Shown here piece by piece: positions 23,078 to 32,319 of a DNA stretch of 64,000 bases. The DNA is taken from the NCBI RefSeq assembly GCF_033807715.1, contig NC_084599.1:744001-808000 (forward strand). Direction: 5' to 3'. This DNA is from Cololabis saira (lineage: Eukaryota > Chordata > Actinopteri > Beloniformes > Belonidae). Under the pieces are notes generated by a model. It was not told the DNA's origin. It saw nothing but the letters and a program-made list of their open reading frames with translations, and made no database searches. A program made the position numbers and the translations under genes. Positions within the stretch are counted from its first letter, which is position 1. Every line of letters starts with the position of its first letter.

Positions 23078-23278
23078 TTACTTTTTTTGATTGTCAAGGA
23101 CTTGCAGATATTTTCTCACACTGGACGGATGTTTTAACTCCACATGACGTTTCAAATTTGAAGTTGACGAGGCAGATATTGAGACTTGTTTTCTCCGCGC
23201 AGGTGGACATAATTTGCAAAGAAAGGTTACATTTTTAAAGTCAGACTCTTTTGGAGACAATGTGTAAAATTCCCTCAA
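23078..23278 (-). pseudogene. hAT transposase N-terminus with BED zinc finger
   Basis: A 66-codon frame carries FLCKLCPPARRK, then STSNLKRHVELKHP. The C-x2-C and H-x4-H spacing is that of the BED-type zinc finger at the N-terminus of hAT transposases, which binds the element ends. The frame stops after DNQKK and no downstream transposase core is found before the element end at 22715. This supports the hAT call but gives no active enzyme. Confidence 0.75.
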
Positions 23279-23297
23279 AATTCCTGCAAATAATCAT

Positions 23298-23770
23298 AAA
23301 GCTGCTTTCACATAGAGGGAGCACAGCGGCAGCCGCCGCCGGCTTTCCCATTCATTGTGTATGTGCTGCCTCTGCGCAAGGGCGCAGGTTCTGCCGCCAA
23401 GGTCAGCGGCACGCAACAGGGCCCACGCCGCCGAGTTTGCGCCGGGTTGCCGCCGGGTTGCTGCGGCAGCAAGAGCGCAAGACGGCCCAAGCTGCCGCTG
23501 CGAATTGAACATTTTTTAATTTCACCGGGCGCCCGGGCTTTGCGACCTCGGCGCAAAGCCCTGCGCCCTTGCGCAGCGGCAGCACATACACAATGAATGG
23601 GAAAACGGCGCCAGACTGGAAAAACTTTTTTTCGGTTGCCAAGCAACTTGCAACGAATATTCGCGCTTCTCTGCGCCGAGTCTGCTCCCACTCGTCGCCG
23701 ACTCTGCTCCCACCTGCGCGATTCTGCGCCACCCCGGCGGTGTTGCCGCGTTCTATGTGAAAGTAGCTTT
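23298..23770. mobile_element. GC-rich MITE nested in the hAT element
   Basis: The ends are AAAGCTGCTTTCACATAGA and TCTATGTGAAAGTAGCTTT, inverted with one mismatch. A second inverted pair of about 42 bp lies inside (23347-23388 against 23560-23601, CATTCATTGTGTATGTGCTG and its complement). The centre is rich in GCGCAAGGGCG. No clean target duplication could be assigned, so the superfamily is open. The long frames on both strands result from GC content. Confidence 0.8.
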
Positions 23771-24990
23771 AGGCATCATCTCTTTCTTAACTTGTCGTTC
23801 GTAAAGACTACACCGGGCTCAGGCCATCGTTGCCATGCAAGATGGTGCCCGTTCTTATGCTAGTGTGTGCACTGCATTGTGGATAATGTAGTGTGACGTT
23901 GTTGAATTCGTTCATGCACAAGACTGGACTTTAGTTCTGTTTTTTACATCATCACCCCCCATAAGTTAGCCAACAAGCTGGAGACTCTGGGCCTGGATCA
24001 TGGACTTTCTCACAGGCAGACCACAACAATTAGTCAGCATGAAGCATCAGGTGGAACACTTGGCTGACTAGTGTAAAGACAACAACCTGGCACTCAACAC
24101 CTCTGAGACAGAGGAAATTGTGATTGATTTTAGAGGACCAAAGGAAATTACCATCTCCACATCCATGTCAAGTTGTTTGTACATTGCTTTTATTTCATTA
24201 TCATTGCACCTAAATGTTTCTATATGATCATTTTTATCTCTTACTCTTATTTGTTGTTATTTGACTCACCTAGGTACTAATGCTCAACTTCTGTCGGAGC
24301 ACCATAGGAAGCATCCTTACCAACTGCATCACTGTGTGGTTTGTGAGCTGCACACTTCCTGAGAGGAGGGACCGGCGTTGAGTGAGGGCAGCCCAGTGCA
24401 TCATTGGGCTGAAGCTCCCTCACCTCCACACACTATGCCAGCCGATGCCAGGAAAAAAGCCAGGTCCATCATACTGAGCACTACGCCTCCTGGCAATACT
24501 CTGTTTGAAACGCTTTCATCTGGGAAGCAGTTCAGGACAATAAGGACCTAAACAAACAGACTGAGGAACAGCTTATAACCTTGAGCTGTGTACAGAACAT
24601 TAGCACACCGAGCCCACCCAGGACACTATAAACTTTATAAACTACCTCATCCTGCTCATGCAGACATTTGGACTACAGCTCCTTCGGCACTATGTATATA
24701 GATCTTTAGAGATTTCTTTTTGAAGTCTACGGAGCCCCTAAAGGGACACAAATTTATTTTATATACTGTATATAATGAGTTTTACGTGCAAGCGTGAAAC
24801 ATTTACGTGCGCGTGTGAAACCTTTACGCGCGCGCGTGAAACCTTTACCTTTACCTTTTATTTTATTCTATTTTATTTGATTATTCTGTCTTATTTGATT
24901 ATTCTGTCTGTTTTATTGCACCTTAAAAGGGACATATCACCCAATGTTTCTTTGTACTGTGTGTATAATGACAATAAAAATGTTTCTATT

Positions 24991-27900
24991 TTTTATTCTA
25001 TTTCTGTTTTATATAATAAGACAGGGTCAGGGACCTTTACTACATGTGAGCAGAGTATCAGTACTTTTTAAATTCAGTCAGGGTGTCAGTGATGTCTTAT
25101 GGGATGTATGACACATAAGGTGAACAGAATTAATATTCACTGTTGCCCATAAAGTTGGAATAATTTAGTTTTTAGAAACAATCCTAATTTTTGTACCATT
25201 TGTACCACATTTTATATACAGTCATGTCATGGAAAGTTGTGAAAATGTTTTAATTCAACTTGGGCAACAGTGTAGATGGAGAGACTTTCTTTCATCGTAA
25301 AAAATAAATAAAGTTACATGAATTATCTCATATAATTTATACATTAGGAGGTACGAGGATGGGGGTGGAGCTTGTCTTCTCCATGACTTTAAACAAGAAG
25401 AAGTGGGTTAAGAAAATGCATGGACGTAACTTTCTTTTGAATTTTCTTATGTACATACATGAAAAATCCTTGCAGCCTGAATACCTTGGGAAGAGAGACT
25501 AACTGAAGGACAGAAAAACAGATAATGTCTTCGCCAGTCCACCAATCAATTTGTGAGCCTGGCAGTGAAAAAGTGCTTGGGTCAGTCAGTCAGTCAGCCA
25601 ACTAGCCACACAGTCTTAACAGCACACTTTACAACGTCCAGCTATAAAACATGAGCAAGCCCTCTGCCTGACACACTCCAGAGTTGCAATGACGTTACCA
25701 CGGCAGCAGGCTGCTGTCCTGCCATGACAAGTTCCTTTATCACCTGTTAACAGGAGGCAGGGTTTCAGAGTGCGTGTGCGTAATTTAGAGAAAGTGATGA
25801 AGCAAGAGCAAGCGCTTCACTTGGTGGGTGCATTTGAGGTTGTCTGTCAGTGTTTGCGTGTGTATGACACAGACAGACCAGAGTGTCTATGAGAACTGAC
25901 AGAGGTGTCCACATTGACAGCCTTTGTAATGGAGGAGAAGGTAATTTGTTAGACGGATCCTCCTCTGCAGCTGCTTGCACGTCTCCCTCTGTTCATCCTT
26001 CTTTCCATTGCTCTCCCTCTATCATGTGTCCTGTAAATCTTCCTCAACCACTCTTACTTACCCACTTTCCCTCCATCTCCCACCATATCTCTTGTCTAAT
26101 GTTCATCCTTTCCCATCCTTCTCCCCATCCACCCCCAGCCCCCCTTTACTTAGCTTGGGCCCTCATCCATCAGACCTAATGATGAAGGTTCTGCCGTGCT
26201 CATCTGAGGCCCGACTTCATATTTCCCAGAGCACAGCACAGTGCCGGTGGAACAGTGGAAGAGCACGCTCCAATAGCCACAAAAGCTTCTCAAGAAACAA
26301 GTACAACCAGACAACCAGACGTTTTGTGGGAACTTTTGTTCCAAAGATTTTGCTCATGAGGACACAATGAAACATAATTTAGTTCTAACCTGATCCTAAA
26401 ATGCGATAAATACAAGCTCATGTATACAATAACATGTGACATGTGACATACTAATGCCACCCTTGGCATTAGTCATTTGAAGAGCTAGTTTCCTTTTTTC
26501 ACATCATTATGTTAGTTACAATATTGTCTTAATTTATTGATCTTCACTTGCACTTGTTCATGCACAGCCCTGTGTATGAAGCATTTGTGAAGCATTTCAG
26601 TGATATCTGGACTTTAGCTGGACCATAGCAACACCTTGATTCAGCCTTTCTGTTGTCGATGTTTTTTGTGGCTAAGCTTTAGCTATTGGACATTAGATGT
26701 CAGAATAAATATTGGACAGTTCACAGTCAAACATGGTCATGTGCAATATTACCAAACATCTCCAATTTGGTCTCCTGAGAGGAAAGAACATACTGTAGTT
26801 CCAGTAGTTGTGTGATTCCTTCAGAGGCACATTTGGCAACCACAGCCATGTTAGCATGTCCTCAGGCTGCATGTCCACTAAAACACAACACTTGATGCAT
26901 CACACCCCCACTGTATAATGTGGCGGTGTGCACTATAGGTGTGAAGTTACACATTTAAACAGTCACAGTCACATTTGGGGTCTATTTTAACTTTTCTATT
27001 TTGTTGAAATGCAGAAATACAAACAACCAATGTCACCAAGTTATCCCAGCAAATGGAAGTGAAGCTCTGCTTTCAGCGTCTGCTACCTTCCTCCCAGCCT
27101 GATTCCTCTGCCTGCAGTCCCGATAGGCAGGCAGCAAGGGGTCATAAATTAGTCAGGAACCTGCCACAGCCACCATCCTCTCAGTGGTTTTTAATAATGG
27201 AACAAAGTTTTCACATCCTCTATTTTTATGATACCTTCAGAGCAACACACATATGAAGAAACAGCCAACTGAATGCAGGGGTGTCGACATAAAATGCCTA
27301 CTTTGGATAACATCCTTATTTTGGATGCCTTTAATTGCACAAAATTGGGCACAGCTCAATTCTTTGATGTTCCCCGGATGCCTTGCATAGACGGTGACCA
27401 TACAGGGTTGTACTTGGGTTTGCTTTCTTTTTCACATGACTGTATTTAGATCAAGCTTTACATTTTAAATAGTGTGTAATCATAAGACTACATAAAGGAA
27501 TTAGTAAATTTTTCTGTTGTTATTATAGTACTTATACTATATATTGTATTACTATGCCTTCTGTACTTAAAATCCAACATCTACTTGGTATGTAAATCAT
27601 ATAAAATAATGAATTGCTCATTGCAAGATCATGCTGAATTGTTACAGTAGCTCTTAAAGTCTCACACCTCGTGTGACAGGCGTATCTTCATTTTCCCTTG
27701 AAGTGGAAAAATGCTAAGATTCACTGAATCCTGTCTCCATTTTGCTCATGTTAATTATTTGCAGAGCTGAGAGCTGAGCTGCTTTGATAACAGAAGATGT
27801 TTCTCTGTCTCTTTGGATGAATGCACTCGTTATCCTTGTCTTCCTTTACTTAGACTCCCCTTTCACTATCTACCTTTATTAATTACTCCTGCAGTCTGCT

Positions 27901-28239
27901 CTGAAAAAGAGAGTTTCCCACAAAACCAATGAAAGGACAAAGTAACAAATGTATGATTCGGTAAAAAAGCACTTAAGTTGGCTGTCCCAGCTGATGAGTT
28001 CATGCTCTGGGGACGGAGAAAAGTGCATGTCCACTCGCCCTCTAACAGACGTGCAGTAATACCACCATGCCACAACACAAATGCTCAGGAACCTCATTTG
28101 ATACGCAAACATGGGTTTATGTTCAGAGTAACTGAGGGCCATTTTATTCTCAGATTCATCAGGCTGAGCTAGCAGGTGTAGCACACAAACATTTCAGCCT
28201 CATGTCTGATGAATTATTAAACCAAACCCTAAACCATCT
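24991..28239. other. No gene recognised (about 3.2 kb)
   Basis: Mixed AT-rich DNA. A CT-rich patch at 25970-26160 gives chance frames of about 100-130 codons without motifs. I found no transposon termini or exon-like blocks. Confidence 0.45.
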
Positions 28240-29929
28240 CTACTAGACACCAGTGGAAGAGCACGCAGCAGAACAGCCCACGGCTCCTTCACACAAGCGC
28301 ACTTCTTCTGCATTATTGGCGTTATCTTCCTGGTCACCCTCCCCCTCTCGGAGCCAGTGCATCAGGCTCCTTTTAGGGTGGAGGATGTACGTCGGCAGCT
28401 GGGCCGATGTAAACCTGGCAAAGCCCCAGGGCCAGACGGTATCCAGGGGCGGGTGCTGAAGGAGTGTGCCACGGAGCTCGCCCCCATCATGCACTCCCTC
28501 TTCTCGGAGTCCTACAGGACGGCCACAGTACCTACCCTGTGGAAAACATCCATCATCATCCCAGTGCCCAAGAAACCCCGCCCCTCAGAGCCCAACCACT
28601 ACCGTCCAGTTGCACTAACCTCAATTCCGATGAAATGCCTGGAGAAACTGGTTCTTGACATCATCCTCCCATCTGTTGAACAACACTTGGATCCATGCCA
28701 GTTTGCATACAAAGTGAGGAGGGGAACAGAGGATGCTGTGGCATGCCTCCTTCATTCACTCCTCCAACACCTTGAAACCCCCGGTAATTTCGCCAGACTT
28801 CTCTTCATCGACTTCAGCTCCGCCTTCAACACCGTCCAGCGCCACCTGATGATCAGGAAACTCCATCACCTGAACATCCCATCACTCCTCATCCACTGGG
28901 TTCACAGTTTTCTCAGCAACAGACCACAATCCACCAGAGTGGGCAGCGTGACATCATCATACGCCATCACCAACACCGGTTCCCCACAGGGCTGTGTGCT
29001 GAGCCCGTTCCTGTTTACCCTCTACACTAATGACTGCATCAGCCCCTCACCCACAAACACATATCTCAAATACTCAGATGACACTGTCGTAGTTGGACTT
29101 TTAGACACTTCACTCACAGAATACCAGAACTCCATTTCTCACCTCACACAGTGGTGCTCTGACAACCATCTGCACCTCAATGTGTCCAAAACCAAAGAAC
29201 TGGTCATCACCTCCCCAAGCACAAGCAAGTCAACCCCCCTCCCCACCCACAACCCCATCAGCATCAACGGAGAAGCCGTAGAGGTGATAGATACCTTCAG
29301 ATACTTGGGATTCATTATAGACAATAAACTCACCTTTGAATCACACATCCACGACATCCATAAACGCAGCCAACAAAGACTTTCTGCCATCAGAAAACTG
29401 AGAGCCCTCTCAGTGGCCCCCCACCTCCTACTGTTACTGTACAAGAGCATAATTCAGCCCATCCTCCTCTACTGCTCCTCCTGTTTCTTCAACATGTTGT
29501 CATCCCCCAACACAAAAAGACTGACACAAATCACTCACAGAGCTGCCAAAATCATTGGCCTCCCCACCCCCATCCTCTCTGACCTCAACACCATAGCCAT
29601 AACACGCAGAGCACTCACCATCACCCAGGACCCCAGTCACCCCCTAAACCCGTACTTTGTGCTGCTTCCATCTGGCCGCCGGTACAGGTCCCTGACCTGG
29701 AAGAGGGTCAAGTTCAGCCGAAGCTTCGTCCCCTCTGCTATAACAGAACTAAATAGATTGCGTCGCTAAATGTGTTCCTGTTTAATGTGTTGTTCCTGTT
29801 TAATGTGTATGGGTGGGTGATGTAATGTATGTATTTATGTATCTTGAGGTTGTGTGTGGCGTACGGGGGTGAAAACAAGTTTCCTTGCAAAGGACAAATA
29901 AAGCTGAATCTGAATCTGAATCTGAATCT
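28240..29929 (+). mobile_element. 5'-truncated jockey-superfamily LINE with TGAATC tail
   Basis: This copy begins inside the RT region (the exact 5' breakpoint near 28240 is estimated) and carries a long open reading frame. A short 3' UTR has AATAAA at 29897-29902, then about four TGAATC units at 29905-29929, a short-repeat tail typical of this LINE group rather than poly-A. Endonuclease and ORF1 are absent, as usual for truncated insertions. No target duplication was identified. Confidence 0.85.
28357..29769 (+). CDS. LINE reverse transcriptase, partial but open (470 codons)
   Basis: Blocks in order: GKAPGPDGIQGRVLKECA (about residues 20-37), IPVPKKPRPSEPNHYRPVAL, FIDFSSAFNT (catalytic Asp), TGSPQGCVLSPFLF, KYSDDTVVVG (the catalytic pair SDD in place of the common ADD), thumb FRYLGFIIDNKLTFESHI, and a C-terminal LPSGRRYRSLTWKR. 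The frame is open to TAA at 29767. The annotated Met is internal; coding continues upstream in frame from about 28330. As a 5'-truncated copy it has no promoter or endonuclease and would not be autonomous. It belongs to the CR1/L2/Rex1 group by motif wording; the clade is not certain. Confidence 0.85.
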   Translation: MHQAPFRVEDVRRQLGRCKPGKAPGPDGIQGRVLKECATELAPIMHSLFSESYRTATVPTLWKTSIIIPVPKKPRPSEPNHYRPVALTSIPMKCLEKLVLDIILPSVEQHLDPCQFAYKVRRGTEDAVACLLHSLLQHLETPGNFARLLFIDFSSAFNTVQRHLMIRKLHHLNIPSLLIHWVHSFLSNRPQSTRVGSVTSSYAITNTGSPQGCVLSPFLFTLYTNDCISPSPTNTYLKYSDDTVVVGLLDTSLTEYQNSISHLTQWCSDNHLHLNVSKTKELVITSPSTSKSTPLPTHNPISINGEAVEVIDTFRYLGFIIDNKLTFESHIHDIHKRSQQRLSAIRKLRALSVAPHLLLLLYKSIIQPILLYCSSCFFNMLSSPNTKRLTQITHRAAKIIGLPTPILSDLNTIAITRRALTITQDPSHPLNPYFVLLPSGRRYRSLTWKRVKFSRSFVPSAITELNRLRR

Positions 29930-30700
29930 TCAGTGTTCTCTGATTTCAAACCTTATCATAACCTCTCCCAAAAATATTCTTCTATTTTCGAGTAATTTAT
30001 TCTCCTGGATAACATTCTCACAATGGTGCTGAAGACTGATTCCCATTACCATGTAATGAGTAGACAGACATGAACATATAACGTGGCTCCTGCTGATGGA
30101 GGTGAGTTAGTGCGATTTTTCAGCAAAAATACATCGGAGACCCATAAATACAGATAAACACAGACACAGCCACACGTCTGCTGAGCTGCAAGCAGTGTTT
30201 GTGGAGTCAGAGAGCGTGTTGTCATTTAAAATGGAATATTTCTATCAGCAGTTTAAAAGGAGGAGTTGTCAGTCTTGTGTGACTGACAAGCAAAGGAGCA
30301 GTGAGCTTTTTATTCTGTTTGTCAGGGATTAGAGATAAATTTGACTCATAACCCCTCTCCCCCGCCCCCCTAGCCCCCCCCCCCCCCCCCCCCATCTCCC
30401 ATTATAGTGCACACGTGTGTGGTTTGCCGTCACATACAACCACGGGCTATCAAAATGAGTAAAGAGGAGTAAAGAGACATTTTTAAAACACACACAGAAA
30501 TGAGTCTTCAGCCATATTGACAAGTATTTTTCTGTAATATTTGGCATGTAATATCTATTTGAAACAGGCCTTGAATGTCTTAAAAACAAGCTTTTGATTG
30601 TTTTTTCTAAATAAATTAGAAATTCAGCCTCTGAGCCATGTCTTTATCTTCCCATTCTCTGACCTCATTATCTATGTGGGATTCTGAGTGGGCAGGGCTA
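29930..30700. other. Spacer upstream of the P2X7-like gene
   Basis: No coding sequence recognised. It holds a C-run at 30374-30393 and AT-rich DNA. Confidence 0.4.
30374..30393. repeat. Poly-C tract
   Basis: Twenty consecutive C bases, the cause of the poly-G frame on the minus strand. Confidence 0.95.
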
Positions 30701-30721
30701 TGATAATGAGGCTCTGTGCTG

Positions 30722-30726
30722 ATTGG
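30722..30726 (-). promoter_or_regulatory. Inverted CCAAT box
   Basis: ATTGG in TGATTGGCTG lies about 80 bp upstream of the start codon at 30804, a usual position for an NF-Y site. No clear TATA box is seen. Assignment as promoter is inferred from position. Confidence 0.4.
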
Positions 30727-30803
30727 CTGCCTGAATGATGCGTAGCAGGGGAGGGAACAAACCCTTGCTCTGGGTAGAGCATTGCACTGAGAACAGAGGA
30801 AAA

Positions 30804-30934
30804 ATGGTGACGTCCGAAGAGCAGCCGGCTGCAGTACACTACAATTACGATCCAGAGTCTGACCCAGAACGGCAGGACGAAAGTGAGTCTGTTGATGAGT
30901 CACAGCCGCGGTTACAGCAGGATGTCTCAGAATG
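30804..30934 (+). other. Exon 1 of the P2X7-like pseudogene
   Basis: ATG at 30804 follows GAGGAAAA. The frame is open for 43 codons plus two bases and ends TCAGAATG|GTACGT. It supplies the acidic leader that precedes the Cys block in this family. Confidence 0.7.
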
Positions 30935-31281
30935 GTACGTTAAGATTTAAATGTGTTTTTTGTTGTCTCTTTTGTCTCGTTTAGTGAGCCACTAGATTAA
31001 GAATTGCTCTCCTGTATAAACGTGATGTAACGTAACGTTTATGTAACGTTACGCACAGCAGTAATATCCGTATTCCCCGTTTATTTTCACCTGACTGGAG
31101 TAACGTTATGTTGTCGGAGTTTGGTTAGTAAAGTATCTTTGTTTGAAGTAATTCCTAGCCTGCAGCTAACCAATGGTAGTGGTTAATGTTACACCTCTCC
31201 TTTTTTCACCGTCATTATATGTTATAACGTTACGTAATCTTGTACTGGAAGTTACTATGTAATTCTTCTTCTTTTCTTCAG

Positions 31282-31351
31282 GAGCTCATGTGGGAACTGT
31301 GCTACGATGCCCACAGAGTTGGAAAACGTCTGTTGCAGAGAGATACAACAG
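31282..31351 (+). other. Exon 2 of the P2X7-like pseudogene
   Basis: The acceptor TTCTTCAG precedes a 70-base exon coding the Cys-rich block (GNCATMPTELENVCC), and the donor is CAG|GTAACC. A pyrimidine tract TTCTTCTTCTTTTCTTC lies upstream. Confidence 0.78.
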
Positions 31352-31458
31352 GTAACCTATCACTCTAGATACATTGATTTCTGAGTATAATGTCACATTT
31401 TCAGCAAAACTATAACTTGTGCTTTCTCATTTCTTAGGTTACCAGATGAATGAATCAG

Positions 31459-31595
31459 GTTCTGAATCCCCCCCACTGCATGGTTGACCATCCTGGTCTT
31501 GAGCCTGTTTCTAAATCTTTTCTCAAACAAAATGCCATGATGTTGAATGTTTATAGAGCTGACTATGTGCCCGTACGTCTCAGAGGATTAATGCA
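31459..31595 (+). other. Exon 3 of the P2X7-like pseudogene
   Basis: It encodes CMVDHPGLEPVSKSFLKQ and VYRADYVPVRLRGLM. The donor is a consensus CA|GTAAGT at 31594-31600. The start is uncertain: a run of seven C at 31468-31474 could mark an indel that shifted the first residues. Confidence 0.7.
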
Positions 31596-32080
31596 GTAAG
31601 TATGTTTTGCATCAAATGTATAATTTGATTTCACCAACACTTATATTTCCAAAATGTCATTTGAGTATACTGTATAATAAATGTAAATACAACGTGCTTG
31701 TGCTGTGTTAATACACTACATGTAACAGGCAATCACAGCACACAGTCTTGTATTGACAAAGCTCAGGCTTATTGAATCAGCAAATTGGTAATCATAGACA
31801 ATGTACAAGTACATTATAATTCCATTGTGATTGTGTCATTTATTTTTATAAAAACATGTTAACTGTAAAGAAATCACAACACTGAATGTTCGCAAATGGC
31901 AACTTTATTGTTGCCATTTGCCATTTGCATTGTACACATTATATACACCATATACACTACTTATATACACCATACACTGTTTATATACACCAAGTTGTAT
32001 ATAAATAACATTATTCATATCCAAGTGGGGAAAAAAAGACGAGACAAGTACAACATAGTAACTCCTTGTCCTCTTCTCAG

Positions 32081-32204
32081 CCGTTACAGGTACCTGGCCT
32101 AAAGAGTGTTTGTCTCTTGGGTCTGGGGATTTTTAGGTCGCAGGATAAGGGTGGTCATACCCTCGTGTATAGTTCTGCACATACGTATACTATACGTATA
32201 CTAG
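32081..32204 (+). other. Exon 4 of the P2X7-like pseudogene, with TAA at 32100
   Basis: Acceptor CCTCTTCTCAG. Conserved text continues on both sides of TAA without a change of frame, so the lesion is a single-codon nonsense change and not a frameshift. Satellite sequence begins about 115 bp downstream of the TAG. Confidence 0.75.
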
Positions 32205-32319
32205 TAGGGAGTTCCCTGACCCAGACCGCACATACGCACGGTTCAGACTGCCCTTTGATTAAACCGGGACACATAGCTGGCAATGACATCCTCCTTCAAC
32301 CCAGTCTCATATAAAAACG

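Larger units (their letters stand above)
22715..23926 (-). mobile_element. hAT transposon, non-autonomous, 8-bp target duplication
   Basis: The termini are CAGTGTTATGCA and TGCACAAGACTG (inverted, 10 of 12 matching), flanked by GACTTTAG at 22707-22714 and 23927-23934. It sits inside the RT of the older LINE, whose frame continues after it. On the minus strand it retains a BED zinc-finger start of a hAT transposase, but the catalytic DDE/RNase H part and the hAT dimerisation domain are missing. The middle is occupied by a GC-rich MITE. It needs a transposase from elsewhere. Confidence 0.88.
22300..24620 (+). pseudogene. LINE reverse transcriptase, interrupted by hAT
   Basis: The fingers block [17 protein letters not shown] is at 22338-22390. 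[20 protein letters not shown] and HQFAYRMYHSTEDAINT run from 22530 to 22650. The FVDFSS catalytic block is split: DFSS ends at 22714 and resumes after the hAT as DFSSVFYIITPHKLANKLE at 23927. A deletion near 24050 removes the GSPQG/YADD part. DNNLALNTSETEEIVIDF (24083) and STIGSILTNCITVWFVSC (about 24297-24350) are the thumb and C-terminal remnants. Confidence 0.75.
21230..24990 (+). mobile_element. Degenerate jockey-superfamily LINE, split by a hAT element
   Basis: Endonuclease remains run from about 21230 to 22160, RT remains from 22300 to 22714, and a continuation at 23927-24620 lies beyond the hAT insert. A 3' UTR follows and ends near AATAAA at 24973-24978. Motif wording ([34 protein letters not shown]) matches the fish CR1/L2/Rex1 group; the exact clade needs a tree. 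Many stops and frameshifts make it an old, dead copy. The intergenic ends are estimated. Confidence 0.8.
30804..32204 (+). pseudogene. P2X7 cytoplasmic-domain-like gene, four exons, in-frame stop
   Basis: Exons: 30804-30934, 31282-31351, 31459-31595 and 32081-32204. All three introns have GT...AG borders and the phases fit (TG|G for Trp; CA|C for His). The joined product reads, in blocks: an acidic N-terminus with VHYNYDPESDPE, then SSCGNCATMPTELENVCC, CMVDHPGLEPVSKSF, and HRYRYLA. Then TAA at 32100-32102 stands where the family has Tyr, after which the same frame continues RVFVSWVWGFLGRRIRVVI, the expected conserved end, up to TAG at 32202. This is the cysteine-rich intracellular domain of P2X7 receptors, also found in stand-alone fish proteins. 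It lacks the P2X channel domains. The first Cys of the WCxCG block is Ser. The exon-3 acceptor at 31457-31458 is the only in-frame choice; the stronger-looking AG at 31436-31437 would give a stop. A decayed gene is most likely. A truncated product or sequence error is possible. Confidence 0.78.

Noticed and set aside
23251..23863. Several overlapping Ala/Arg-rich frames on both strands
   Set aside because: They are produced by the GC-rich MITE and its inverted repeats.
25883..26370. Possible secreted Ser/Pro-rich peptide
   Set aside because: A CT-rich low-complexity patch with no splice or start context; no homology recognised.
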